DNA of 64,000 bases from Lineus longissimus (lineage: Eukaryota > Nemertea > Pilidiophora > Heteronemertea > Lineidae): positions 16,492,001 to 16,556,000 of the forward strand of contig NC_088321.1 of NCBI RefSeq assembly GCF_910592395.1, given 5' to 3'. Position numbers and translations under genes: made by a program. Shown piece by piece: positions 12,637-24,600 of this stretch. The notes beneath the pieces are model-generated. The model was given only the letters and a program-made list of their open reading frames with translations. It was not told the DNA's origin and ran no database searches. The first letter of the stretch is position 1. Each line of letters opens with the position of its first letter.

Positions 12637-13100
12637 ATATAATAAATAATAATAATAAATATAGAATTTGTAAAGCGCCCTTCCAGGTCACCCTGCTCAA
12701 AGCGCTTCCTCCTCTATTTTTTGAAGTGAAGATTGAACAAGTGTGTTTTAAGAAGGGATTTGAATTGGGTGAGGGTCTCAGCATATGAAATTGCTTTGGG
12801 AAGTCGATTCCAGAGAAAAGGGGCAGCCACGGAGAAACTGCGATCCCCGTACTTTGATTTTGAGCGAGGTACAAGGAGACACTTTGAACAGGACGACCTG
12901 GTAAGGCGCGCACCTTCGTTACGCTGCAAAAGTGAAGACAGATATGATGGCGCAAGTCCATTGAGGGCCTTGAAACACATCACCAACACCTTGAAGACAG
13001 CTCGACTCTTTACTTGGAGCCAATGGAGCTGCTTCAAGATGGGGGTGATGTGATCACGCCTCCTCGTACCACAATATACACCAGCAGTGATTTGAACCAT
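12637..13100 (-). mobile_element. CR1/L2-type LINE, 3' end of ORF2 (5'-truncated)
   Basis: The minus strand from 13100 to 12717 encodes about 128 aa matching the conserved C-terminal region of CR1/L2/Rex1-like reverse transcriptases: RRRDHITPILKQLHWL, then FKALNGLAPSYLSSLL, then RSFSVAAPFLWNRLP. It is followed by a short 3' UTR with complementary blocks AAGCGCTTTGAGCAGG and CCTGGAAGGGCGCTT and ends in an AATAAT microsatellite near 12640. The reverse-transcriptase catalytic core is missing, so the copy is dead on arrival. A similar AGCGC-stem 3' end without the coding part lies at 12420-12470. Relatives sit in NOX5 introns at 35655-35850 and 40465-40700. Confidence 0.8.
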
Positions 13101-13264
13101 AGTCGGTCACGTGCAAACTCATTCATATGAGTTTCGTCTCAATAAAACCACTGCAGCACCTGGTAAATGCGAGTTGTTAGTTCCGAAGAGGGCTACAAAA
13201 TATTTTACAAAACATTTTCTCTGAGACATCCTGTACTATCACAGGAAACACAGCTCACAATTTC

Positions 13265-16200
13265 TCAAGGTAACGCAGTTTCGTCCATGCTGTGGGTTAC
13301 CATAAATATTTCAATCACCCTCTTTTCCTCAGCTGAGTCGTGTTCACGTTGTTCCGGGGAGAAATCTCTCTCATACAGAGACCGGACAAACCTCGTCATG
13401 ATCTTAGTGACCTTGAGGCTCTCTTTCGTACTCAACTTGGACCCCGCTAACACGTTTATATCAGGTCTGAAGAACATCGGCAGGTGATCTATCTCGAGTA
13501 ACTTCTCCAACCGTTCGTACACCATCAACACCATTTTGCCAAGGGACATATCTGATTCCCGGAATAGTTCAACTAACTGCAGGAATACAGATTTTAATCT
13601 GTAGCTAGTTACTAACTCACTCACTAACTTTGTGTCACCTTTGTCGTTTTTTACTTTGAAGCGACACACTTCGATATTTCTAATGGATTTAGCTGTGATA
13701 TATACATCCTTCACCCTGTCCTCTAAGGCCTGTATGTGTTCCAACTCCAGCGTCGGGTAGGACACTCGTCCTAGTTGGTGCAGCTCCTGTGATTCGAACT
13801 TCTTCGTCACATCGCTTTTCTTATTCGGAATCTTTGGCACGAAATGTAATTTCCTCTTCCGCATTTCCTCCTGTGTCATCAGCCAAGTTGATAGAATAAG
13901 TGTTCCGGGCTTCTCAAGACAGACTTCAACAGCCGGCACGAAATCAATCGACACAGGCAAGTCTTTGAACATCTCATCACTATACAGCCAGATCCATGTT
14001 GTACATGTCTTACGATCAGGATGTCGCAGTGGAGGAAATGGCATTTTCATACTTCGCTGTCCATCAGAGAATACTGTTTTACCTTCGCCTTTGGTTTGGC
14101 AGTCACTCCAAAATGACATAAGTATGCTCCACAGCCACAATCCATGGAACCCAGTGACTGGATCCCCCTCCATTTTTCCATATCCCTCATGCTTAATCTG
14201 TATTTTTAATTTTGAATCTAACTTTACGAGGAAATCGAATTCATCTGGCATGCCGGTCTTTGTGCCTTCAAATGAGCTCCCACACCCGATAACCTGGCCG
14301 ACATCTGTCCCTTGACTCCTAGGTACTGCTGCTTTTATCACCCTTTTTACTTCGTTTTCCACATACTCCACAAACTTCTTATTATCATGTCCAGCGATGG
14401 TCGCCACTGATCCTATGGACGGTTCTTTCGATATTTTCTTTAGTTCAAGAACATTGGAAATGTCAGGCGAATAGTTTTTATGCGCAACTACATGTATTTC
14501 AATTCCGACTGACACGCATTGGAGATATTTTGATATCAGACTGTCCTTCTCACATGACTGTATGTAATCACTTGGAGTTTTGCCGCTCGAATCCTTTGTA
14601 TTGTATTTTTTTAACGAATTGGCGTCTCTCTGAAGCAGTGCGCAAACTAAATCTTCATGTCGGAAGATCACCGCATAATGGAGACAGTTTCTTTGCTGGT
14701 TATCAATTGTATGTGGATCTAAGCCGTATTTATCAATGAATAGGTCCACCAGATCACTGTGGCCATATATTGCGGCAAGGTGCAACAACGTTCTCCCGCA
14801 GGAATCCAGCGCTTTCCAGTCACATCGTGATTCAGTACGGTCATCCCTCATGGTTTTTAAATTCCCAATCTGAACTGCACAATGGAGCGGGCTGTTCCCG
14901 AAATCGTCTTTAAGGTTCCAACTGTCTGATTTGTCTAGTAAGGACTCCATTACATGTTTGATAATTTGATGGCTTCCTAAGCTAGCAGCAGTGTGAAGAA
15001 ATGTTCTGTTGTATTTCCCGCGAGCGTGGCAATTTCTTACATTCTCATACAACTTACGTAATGTACCAATTTTTGTTTCAACCGATACCAAATGGAGTGC
15101 AGACACCTCATCCTGGTTATCGTAGTCAATGTATGCCCTATGATTAACCAGTTCTTGAAAGATGTCAACTTCAGCGGCTGCAACTGCTACATGGAGTGGT
15201 CTAATATTACTCTGATAATTGTTGTTCTTGATAATAACATTCACATCAGCCCCGGCCTTCACTAGTTCCTTTACGATATTAATATTCTTGGTCCACATTG
15301 CTGACACAAGAACCGGATTCCCATCATCATCTTTAGCATCCACATTAGCCCCGGCCTTCAGTAGTTCCTTTATGAAAGCCATGTTCTCGGTCCTCACTGC
15401 TGACACAAGAACCGGATTCCCAGACCGATCCTTGGCATTCACATCCGCCCCGACCTTCAGTAGTTTCTTCATGAAAGCCATGTTCTCGGTCCTCACTGCT
15501 GACACAAGAAGCGGATTCCCATCATCATCTCTGGCATCCACATCAGCCCCGGCCTTCAGTAGTTCCTTTATGATATCAATGTTCTTGGTCCTCACTGCTG
15601 ACTTAAGAACCGGATACCCATTATCATCTTTAGCATCCACATTAGCCCCGGCCTTCAGTAGTTCCTTAACGATATCAATGTTCTTGGTCTTCACTGCTGA
15701 CACAAGAGCTGGGTCCTCATAATAAGCTTTAGCATCCACATCAGCCCCGGCCTTCAGTAGTTCCTTAACGATATCAATGTTCTTGGTCTTCACTGCTGAC
15801 ACAAGAGCTGGGTCCCCATAATTAGCTTTAGCATCCACATCAGCCCCGGCCTTCAGTAGTTCCTTAACGATATCAATGTTCTTGGTCTTCACTGCTGACA
15901 CAAGAGCTGGGTTCCCATAATAAGCTTTAGCATCCACATCAGCCCCGGCCTTCACTAGTTCCTTTACGATGTCAATGTTCTCGGTCCACACTGCTAACAC
16001 AAGAACTGGGTTCCCATTATTAGCTTTAGCATCCACATCAGCCCCGGCCTTCACTAGTTCCTTTACGATATCAATGTTCTCGGTCCACACTGCTAACACA
16101 AGAACTGGGTTCCAATTATTAGCTTTAGCATCCACATCAGCCCCGGCCTTCACTAGTTCCTTTACGATATCAATGTTCTCGGTCCACACTGCTAACACAA

Positions 16201-17038
16201 GAACTGGGTTCCCATTATTAGCTTTAGCATCCACATCAGCCCCGGCCTTCACTAGTTCCTTTACGATATCAATGTTCTCGGTCTTCACTGCTGACACAAG
16301 AACCGGATTCCCATCATCATCTTTAGCATCCACATCAGCCCCGGCCTTTAGTAGTTCCTTAACGATATCAATGTTCTCGGTCTTCACTGCTAACACAAGA
16401 CCTGGGTCCCCATAACAAGCTTTAGCATCCACATCAGCCCCGGCCTTCACTAGTTCCTTAACGATATCAATGTTCTCGGTCTTCACTGCTGACACAAGAA
16501 CTGGGTCCCCATATTGACCTTTAGCATCCACATCAGCCCCGGCCTTCAGTAGTTCCTTAACGATATCAATGTTCTTGGTCCTGACTGCTGACTTAAGAAC
16601 CGGATACCCAAACCGATCTTTAGCATCCACATCAGCCCCGGCCTTCACTAGTTCATTTACGATATCAATGTTCTTGGTCTCCACTGCTGACACAAGAACC
16701 GGGTCCCCATAATTAGCTTTAGCATCCACATTAGCCCCGGCCTTTAGTAGTTCCTTAACGATATCAATGTTCTCGGTCTCCACTGCTGACACAAGAACCG
16801 GGTCCCCATAATTAGCTTTAGCATCCACATCAGCCCCGGCCTTCACTAGTTCCTTTACGATATCAATGTTCTCGGCCTTCACTGCAAACATAAGAACCGG
16901 GTCCCCATTATCATCTTTAACATTCACATTAGCCCCTGCTTTGATTGCACGCGCCGCCAAAAATGTTCCATGTACTTTTTTCCGATGCTTGACTGCCTTA
17001 ATGAGATCGCTATCAGGTTTCGATTGACTTTTCCCCAT
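13265..17038 (-). CDS. ankyrin-repeat protein with C-terminal Mab21/cGAS-like nucleotidyltransferase domain
   Basis: A single uninterrupted frame encoding 1257 aa from the ATG at 17036-17038. I prefer this start because it gives MGKSQSKP, a classic N-myristoylation sequence; the frame stays open upstream to another ATG at 17243-17245, which would add 69 mostly hydrophobic residues. Residues about 38-598 are 17 nearly identical 33-aa ankyrin repeats (AGADVDAK, then NIDIVKELVKAG). Residues about 600-840 hold more divergent ankyrin units (GNSPLHCAV, GRTLLHLAA). The C-terminal part has GCGSSFEGTKTGMPDEFDF at about 919-937 and VSIDFVPAVEV near 1031, matching the GS(X)nExD plus third-acid pattern of cGAS-like receptors. 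Known members make cyclic dinucleotides on nucleic-acid sensing. Here the triad looks intact, so catalysis is possible. No cGAS-type zinc thumb is visible. Ligand and product are unknown. Confidence 0.85.
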   Translation of the reverse strand: MGKSQSKPDSDLIKAVKHRKKVHGTFLAARAIKAGANVNVKDDNGDPVLMFAVKAENIDIVKELVKAGADVDAKANYGDPVLVSAVETENIDIVKELLKAGANVDAKANYGDPVLVSAVETKNIDIVNELVKAGADVDAKDRFGYPVLKSAVRTKNIDIVKELLKAGADVDAKGQYGDPVLVSAVKTENIDIVKELVKAGADVDAKACYGDPGLVLAVKTENIDIVKELLKAGADVDAKDDDGNPVLVSAVKTENIDIVKELVKAGADVDAKANNGNPVLVLAVWTENIDIVKELVKAGADVDAKANNWNPVLVLAVWTENIDIVKELVKAGADVDAKANNGNPVLVLAVWTENIDIVKELVKAGADVDAKAYYGNPALVSAVKTKNIDIVKELLKAGADVDAKANYGDPALVSAVKTKNIDIVKELLKAGADVDAKAYYEDPALVSAVKTKNIDIVKELLKAGANVDAKDDNGYPVLKSAVRTKNIDIIKELLKAGADVDARDDDGNPLLVSAVRTENMAFMKKLLKVGADVNAKDRSGNPVLVSAVRTENMAFIKELLKAGANVDAKDDDGNPVLVSAMWTKNINIVKELVKAGADVNVIIKNNNYQSNIRPLHVAVAAAEVDIFQELVNHRAYIDYDNQDEVSALHLVSVETKIGTLRKLYENVRNCHARGKYNRTFLHTAASLGSHQIIKHVMESLLDKSDSWNLKDDFGNSPLHCAVQIGNLKTMRDDRTESRCDWKALDSCGRTLLHLAAIYGHSDLVDLFIDKYGLDPHTIDNQQRNCLHYAVIFRHEDLVCALLQRDANSLKKYNTKDSSGKTPSDYIQSCEKDSLISKYLQCVSVGIEIHVVAHKNYSPDISNVLELKKISKEPSIGSVATIAGHDNKKFVEYVENEVKRVIKAAVPRSQGTDVGQVIGCGSSFEGTKTGMPDEFDFLVKLDSKLKIQIKHEGYGKMEGDPVTGFHGLWLWSILMSFWSDCQTKGEGKTVFSDGQRSMKMPFPPLRHPDRKTCTTWIWLYSDEMFKDLPVSIDFVPAVEVCLEKPGTLILSTWLMTQEEMRKRKLHFVPKIPNKKSDVTKKFESQELHQLGRVSYPTLELEHIQALEDRVKDVYITAKSIRNIEVCRFKVKNDKGDTKLVSELVTSYRLKSVFLQLVELFRESDMSLGKMVLMVYERLEKLLEIDHLPMFFRPDINVLAGSKLSTKESLKVTKIMTRFVRSLYERDFSPEQREHDSAEEKRVIEIFMVTHSMDETALP
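15245..16935 (-). repeat. 17 x 99-bp coding repeat (ankyrin units)
   Basis: Within the ankyrin/Mab21 gene, 99-bp units repeat about 17 times with high nucleotide identity, including at silent positions (for example CCTTTACGATATCAATGTTC recurs unchanged). Three consecutive units near 15990-16230 are almost identical. This indicates recent expansion or gene conversion of whole ankyrin units. Copy number is likely to vary between alleles. Confidence 0.9.
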
Positions 17039-19923
17039 GATGACGTCACGACTGACACGACACCTCTTCTTTATGTGGTGACCGCTGGAGAGGGCAGCAA
17101 TGGCCGACAGGCGTCTGAAAGAGTAACAAAATGCACTATAAATATCAATAACCTCTGAATAAATAAACTGCTGAATATAGGATACTGTTAATAACATCAA
17201 GAATTGATAAAGACTGGCCTTCATAATTCTTGTTAATATATTCACATTTCGATATCAGCTGATTTTCCTCATCGGGGCGGATCCAGGGGACACTAATGAT
17301 GATTTTTAATTACCAGTAGGTTATCGGCATCCCAATAGGCGGCGTTGATTTTCATAAGGCCATGAGTCAAAATGACGTGAACTCAAAATTATACGTCGCC
17401 TCTCTCTCATAGGTCTCACTAGCCGGTGCGGAGGCCAGGCCTACCTGCCTCCAAATATGACGCGACGTCGTTTCATGCATACCCCTGTTCCAGCGGCAGT
17501 AGACTTGGCAGTATCTTACTCTCACACAAACCTATAATGTCACTTCTAGAATACATCTGGCCAAGTTTCAACGTCGTCTAGACATACAGTAATGCATAGA
17601 CTGATGCAGCACAATGCATGAGACAACATGTATGTTAACGCAAATTTGAAAATTTCACCTTTATGCCTTATAACTTCAAGATTAACAAGGATGGTGAAAA
17701 AAAAAGTTCATACACATCTACTCACCACCTTAAGAAAGCCAACTGACAACTATTTCAATCTTTTATATAAAAATAGGCTGTCGTTGCGGCTTTTGTTTGA
17801 GTTTTTTGCCCTCGAGATTTTACCTTGAGGACATGTGCAATCTCACAGGAACCAGTCGATGTCAACATCCTGTTGAGCTATAAATAGCATGCGGGGCCTG
17901 CTCACCGCGTAAGTGCACAGAAGAAACTGGTACTTTCCCTAAATAATTGTCAGAGCTACCCCTTCACAAAAACATCGGACATTTACATTTGAACAAGTAG
18001 CAATAGGGATAGAGTAGACCCATCTGTATCCATGGTAATCACTCGAGATTGAAGAACTAGTTTTTTGTGAGGGTACAATCCCGACCTGATCACCACTGGC
18101 GAGTGAGACCATAGCGACAGTCAGCGCTACGAGGTGGTGGCCATAGTTTTGCTTGAACCCGTTCAATCTCCCAATGAGAGGACTGGCTGCATTTGCTGCC
18201 CGCAAGAGACCAACCGGAAGAGGCCAAAATGTGCGCTAGTACCTCCCATACCTTGGCACACGATTACCGGAAAACCGAAATGTAGTGCGCCGACATTAGA
18301 AGATTTTTTGATCAGTATTTCTTAAAACAACATCGATTGTGTGTGATTAGTTTGAAGTGCACTGTGCTGGTATCACTAATCACCGTTACCAATGGTGAGG
18401 CTAGGAGATTGGTAGCCGTTTACAGTTACTTCTCCACAAAAAACTATTATCGAATGCAAAGGTTTTCTACAAATAAGGCGTGTGCCCCCAGGAACATTCC
18501 CTGGATCCATCGCTTTTAAAAATACTTAGCAACCGTGGTTAAAAAACTTCAGGTCTCGCCGAATACACGGCCTATTGTCTTTAAACAAAGCCCACTCACA
18601 CCTGGGCCTAAATCCCATTGTTCTACTGTTTTATCACAGGGTTGTAGTGGCAAATCCTGATCAATTCGACCCCCACGAAACAGCTTCATGAGAGTCGATA
18701 GGTCAAAATCGGCAAGAGCAAGTAAACGGAATCAAGAATGAGTTTTTGACGGAATATTTGTGCTCCCTACCTTGAAATCCTCACAGTCTTTGCCTTTTCT
18801 TCTCAACATCGAACACTACTCCAATGCTGATGAAGCCCACAAGTCCCACGACTTTAAAGCTGCCGAGTTTGGAGGAAAAAAACTCACGATTTCGCTGCGT
18901 TTCAGTTTGGAAAGTTTGTTTCGCAAGCTCTGGTTGTCAACTGGGTGTGATATCACTTAAAATTGTAGACCCCAAACATGACATGTATATGCCTATATTT
19001 TAAGTTCTTCATTGTAACCATTTATATGAACAGTCACCCCCTTCACATGTATGATTTATAAACTTTATACAATTTATGTTTTCTCAAAGAGTTTTTATCA
19101 CAAAACGTATTTCATCCCATGCTTGATAGCTTCACATAAAACCGGTCGATAGAAGCCAGCTATTATCTCCAGTCACGAAGGCTGTCAAGAGGAAATCAAA
19201 TAGTCTTTTCTCCAAGTTGATATATCGGCCACAGGAATGACCTCTTGTCTGATCCCGAGAACAACAGAACCATTCTACTGGATGCCTCGACCATATAAAT
19301 TGGGACATACCTGGCAGACCATAAACCATTACCTTAAGAACGATCTCCAAACATGTGTTTGTTCAAACGAGTGTGAAAGTTTGAAATGTTCAATGGTGGA
19401 AAAATACCCATAAAAGGCCACCAAAGGCACTGTTTTGAAATGATATTGAAATCGAATCATGTTGACGGCCATTTTGTTTCTACCTGTTGACAGAGATTCA
19501 GATAGCGGTTGCTTAACGTCTGTGTCTTCTTTGAGTCGTTAAATAGTACGATATATTGAGGAGATGGGAAAAGCTAACATACCCATGTCATTAAACGGCT
19601 CGACGTCATAACGTGAAGAAAAAGTTGATTTCCAAAACCCAATAAACATATCGTCTGAAGTTATGGTTTGGTTACTGTTAGTGATGTTTGCGGTATTTCG
19701 ATTGGGAATTCGCCGCCAGCTTCAATCTGCAATGCAAATAAGTGAAGAATTATTAAGAGATGTCATTCCGCATGATGAGGGGAGTGATTTCTCTCTTTCC
19801 CACTTGAGGGAGATTGGCGGTAGACATTTTTGTAAATTTCTGTTGCTATACGCCATGACGCATAACCAGCTGACTAATGGGCTAAAATGTCATCTTGTTG
19901 GTTTCATGCTGTAGAGTTGAGGT
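17039..19923. other. intergenic, no gene supported
   Basis: Upstream flank of the ankyrin/Mab21 gene and further spacer. A TATA-box-like CTATAAATAG lies at about 17878-17887 on the plus strand with no identified gene after it. The block 18165-18440 is a diverged copy of 21550-21690. A frame at 19663-19914 (+) starts with a hydrophobic stretch (MVWLLLVMFAVFRLG) but matches nothing I recognise, and I do not call it. Confidence 0.5.
18165..18440. repeat. diverged dispersed repeat, copy 1
   Basis: It shares ordered blocks with 21550-21690: AATGAGAGGACTG, CATTTGC, CCGGAAGAG, GACCAA, a segment close to CACCGTTACCAATGGTGAGG, then GGAGATTG. The inter-block distances differ, consistent with old copies of one interspersed element of unknown class. 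Confidence 0.45.
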
Positions 19924-20399
19924 GTTTCACTGCGCTGCTGATACTGTCCTTGCCATGCAGGTACAGGGAGCCTGGCGTTTCACTGTGCTGCTGATACGGC
20001 CCTTGCCATGCAGGTACAGGGAGCCTGGCGTTTCACAGTGCTGCTGATACGGCCCTTGCCATGCATGTACAGGGAGCCTGGCGTTTCACTGTGCTGCTGA
20101 TACGGCCCTTGCCATGCAGGTACAGGGAGCCTGGCGTTTCACAGTGCTGCTGATACGGCCCTTGCCATGCAGGTACAGGGAGCCTGGCGTTTCACAGTGC
20201 TGCTGATACGGCCCTTGCCATGCAGGTACAGGGAGCCTGGCGTTTCACAGTGCTGCTGATACTGCCCTTGCCATGCAGGTACAGGGAGCCTGGCGTTTCA
20301 CAGTGCTGCTGATACTGCCCTTGCCATGCAGGTACAGGGAGCCTGGCGTTTCACAGTGCTGCTGATACTGCCTTTGCCATGCAGGTACAGGGAGCCTGG
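19924..20399 (+). repeat. 53-bp minisatellite whose units run GT...AG
   Basis: Eight full 53-bp units from 19961 to 20384 plus partial units at both ends. Each begins GTACAGGGAGCCTGGCG and ends CTTGCCATGCAG, so every unit has the terminal dinucleotides of an intron and every junction reads GCAG|GTACAG. I cannot identify flanking coding exons, so whether this is an intron is unresolved. Confidence 0.9.
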
Positions 20400-21685
20400 T
20401 TTAGTTTAATTTATATCGATAAGAAGTTCTGATTCCCCCCCCCCCCCGGTAAAACGTCCTGGTGTCTCTCACGATGTTTTATTGCGTGCAAAACTCAGAT
20501 ATTAAACGTTACCCTGCGACTAAACAATTAATCTCTGACATCTTCTCCTTTGGTTGCACCTCGCCTCGCTTAACCCCCTCCCCTGCCTCCCCAGAAGCGC
20601 AACTGTATTGTGTGCAGGCATGGCCTTGTGGCTCATAAAGCAAATCTCCCTCCTCCGAGCGAGCGTCCAGCGGGGTCCAAATCTATACCGCGCGTTCTGC
20701 CATCCCACGGAATATACATGATTCGATCATCACCTATCACGACTAAGCAAAACATCAGGAAGGAAATCGATGTTTGACGATGATAATCGATAATCAGATT
20801 TTGACTTGATTTGATATCAATTCCATCCTCCAAGCCGAAGTTATATGTATTCTCTCTCTGTGGAAATTGGTTTCCATCTTGTGACGTCATAGTATTTTGC
20901 CACGGTTTGAAAATCATTCTGATTCGCCAAAGATGTCGATCCAGGGTGAGCCTTGACGCCGAAGCCGTTGTGATCGTTGAAAAGTCCACAATGTCCAAGT
21001 TTCGAAAATAAATTAAGTAAAATTTATTAATGAATAAAGTGAGTGTACATGTCATGGTGTATCTACATCATTTGCTCAGTGGCAGTGTTAGACATTTGTT
21101 TGAAGCGTCTGTTGAAAGTTCATGCTGTTGCCCTGTCGACACTGGTGCCTTAAATTGATATGCCAGCTACGGACCGCAATAGACTCTCCAGAATCCTATG
21201 TGGCTGGTGAAATTGAGGGTAGTCCGCCGCCGGCCGTGGCCTACTCAATTAAATTTCGACGTTAATTTATTAATTTTTTACTTGGTATATTTCATCTCAC
21301 GTGATCGTTCTTCACACACCCGAAAGGTATTTGTGACGTCATAATAAAACCAATAACACTTTGGGAACTATTTTTATGCGCACGCCATGCAAATCGATTG
21401 ACCTAGGGTCAGAGACAGTATAGTCCACTATTCAACATGGCCGCCACCACGGGAGACCGCCATTGTTTGTAGGAACGGGGTCGTATAATTCGACAGAGAT
21501 ATATAACGTTTGAAATGAACAGAGGTGTTATATCTGTGTGTCGGAGGGCGCCCGAATCCCTAAATGAGAGGACTGCCCTTCATTTGCCCCTCCTAAACCG
21601 GAAGAGACCAAATGTATGCTCGTACACGGTGCAAGTGTCACTTAGCAACCGTTTCCAATGGTGAGGAGATTGTGGGCGGCCATCG
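20400..21685. other. intergenic / 3' flank of the kinase gene
   Basis: Contains a 13-nt C tract at 20435-20447. No gene was recognised. The right part is the 3' UTR or flank of the minus-strand kinase gene that ends at 21686; a possible minus-strand AATAAA lies near 21265-21270. The second copy of the dispersed repeat noted at 18165 occupies 21550-21690 and reaches the stop codon of the kinase gene. Confidence 0.5.
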
Positions 21686-24600
21686 TCAAGCGTCACTCTC
21701 AGTCGTCTTTACATAGGTTGAACTGCGAATCAAGCGCTTTTCCTTCACATTTCGAATGAATGGGTAGTCTTGAAGTTCCTCAGCTGAAGGTCGCTGACAG
21801 GGGTCCCTGAAATAATAATGAGTGGCATTGTTCTTTTGACTGAAAACTGACTCCGCAACTGCTAAAGTGAGATCAGAGACGAATGATCTCTTTTAATAAC
21901 TCCTTGATGGCCCCTACTCGTGATGCTTCGAAGGAAGACCGCCCAGTTGAATGTCAGATGTCCGTCGACGAACTGTTCGATCCCCCGGTTTGTCGGCCAG
22001 ATGGAAGGATCGTGGCACAGTGCTGTCATCTGTGCTGTGCCATGATGACTATACCCACTGTTACAAAACAATAGCATCTAGTATCCACTACAGATATAGT
22101 TTATTTTACAAGAGCAACGTGAGGCAAATTGGCAGCGGAGCAATCTAACGCGTGATATGACGTCACGTTCTGCTTGTTACCTTATCATGCAGCTTTTTGT
22201 AAAGTCCCGACATGCATCACTTATGTTACCGGATAGTTCCGGTATCTCCTTTCCGCTACCGATGGCAAAGATGGCGGCAATGGCTTCCATTTCTGCCCTG
22301 CAAAGAAAACCACAAATTAGAAGGTGAATGAGATTGATGTTTGAGGGAAAGAGCTGCAAGTTGTACTGTCAGGCCGTCGGTACTTCACCTTAATTTAGAG
22401 AAGGTGGCGGCGAGGTTAGCGTTTGTACTTTGCAAGATACTCTTTAGACAATATAAAATCGTAGCTGAACTCCAGCTTCACAGAATATGCCGAGCTTTTA
22501 GAAGGTTAAACGGCAATGGCCTCGTTTTTCTTTTGTCTATTAACTTCTTCCCCTTTTTTCAACCTTTTGTTGGCGAGACTGTGGTATGGAGACAGAGAAA
22601 TCGTGTCCCGCTCCGTTGATATAAAGGATATTGACGGATATTCAATTATATTTTGAGAAACTATAAGAATTGTAAAAAAAGTTGGACCTTTTTCCTCTTT
22701 TGAAGCTGTTTTATAACAAATGATTTCAAAGTCAACGTTTTGCCCCAAACCAGTAGTTATGGCCAAACAGACGAACGTGTCAATAAGTCTCTTCTCGAAA
22801 GGCCAAACACTGTATTGATAGAAACACTGGTCGATTCCATTTACCGAAAGGAAAGAAATCAGCGAGTGACTAAGTGACTGAAGACAAAAGACTAATGTCT
22901 CAAAGTGACTGAGACGCTGTGTGACTGGCCTGCGCGTTTCTAATGATCCGGAGAACGCAAATTGATTTCTCGCGGTAGAACGGCACCCAGCCTATGGAAA
23001 TTCGATATATTCTCTTCGATCTTCTTCTAGCGGAAATTTGATTATTTTTGACAAAGTGTCAAATGAAATATTTTTCGTTTGAGCAAATGCATGTATACGT
23101 GAATTAAGTGTTTTAGAGCACATTTGACACAGTTGATGACATTGTAACTACCTCGAGACAACCACGATTTTAGGATATTATTTCGATATCGGCTTCATTT
23201 TGCGAGATGTTTGCTGTTGTTGTCAACTTGACCAGGGAGGAGGGGTGTTGAATTCAACGTACCTCGCAGATAATGAAACACTTATTTGTTTCAACTTACC
23301 AGGGTGGATTTCCGGTCGCCATCTCAAATATCGTACAGCCAATACTCCTGAAATAAACACGACATAAAATGAAAAGGTCGATTAGGTAAAGTGAAAAGTC
23401 AATGCTTGGTTCGTCAGGGCTTTGATAATGAAGTGAATTAAAGTTGATTTTTTTGCTGCTAGGTCGACAAAATCCAGTCAGTGTGGTACTGAGAGCTAAC
23501 TAGAAATAAAATATAAAATGACCTGAACTTACCATCCTACCAATCTAAATCTGAACCTACTATCTGACTTACTAACAATCTGAACCTACCATATATCTGA
23601 CTTCCTGCCATGGCCAGATTCCGTCACCACCTCTGGCGCCATCCAGTGAGGAGTTCCGACAACTGATTTGAAGACAGATGGCTTCGTAGAGAGCGATGGC
23701 GCTATCGTCAGAGTATGGCGCTTGGCACAACCAAAGTCCACCAGCTTGATAATACCGTCATTGGTGACAACGATGTTTTGTCCCTTAACGTCCCTGAAAG
23801 ATGACAACAAACCTTCCATTTCTCGGATAACGTAGAATCTCAATAAGTCATGTATTAGCGCTGATACTAATGACTGCTGGTATCGACTTGATTTCACCAA
23901 TCCTTCAGTTCGTTCTCATTGTATGCTGACGGAGAAAGCTTATTGCGTAATCCTATAAGCTGATGTAGCTCGAGAGTTTTTTTCTAACGAACAGCTATTT
24001 AACAACTCCTGCCTACATACTGAATCACTTGCACAGCCGACCACACGTCAAAGGATGATGTAATATGACGGCCGTTTTGATTTCTCATTTGGGGGGCTGA
24101 TCAAGAATAGGCGAGGTCTCTATGAGGCCACCTTATCGAGGTAATCTGTTCAACAAGAAAACATTGCTCACCTGTGTACGACGCCCTTGTTGTGGATGTA
24201 ACGAACCCCTTCCACGATCTGCTTAGTATACTTAGCAATGACGATCACCTCGAAAGGGCCGAATGTCTTGATGAGGTTCTGTATTGATCCGCCAGGGGCA
24301 AACTCCATGAAGATACAGGCGTGGATCTCATCCTCGAAACTAGCGCCGAGAAATCTACAAAAGTGATACATGTTCTATAATTAGTAAGGTTGTAGTGTCA
24401 CTGCTTTTAGAGGGGCCAGCCAAATTTGGCTTAATAAAAGACCCACCATACTTCCAAACTCCTTCTCTAGGCCCAGAAACCTGGAAAGAAGGCATTTCTT
24501 ATCTATACGCTACCAACCAGTCACATTGGAATAAGCTACCCACTGGAACTTCGACCGAGGAGAGAAGGTCCATACCGGACAATATTAGGATGCTCTAAAG

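Noticed and set aside
17039-17245. Upstream ATG adding 69 residues to the ankyrin/Mab21 protein
   Set aside because: The extension is hydrophobic and unlike family N-termini, while the internal ATG gives a clean myristoylation-type start; not fully excluded.
17878-17887. TATA-box-like CTATAAATAG as a promoter
   Set aside because: No identifiable gene starts downstream on the plus strand, and isolated TATA matches are common in AT-rich DNA.
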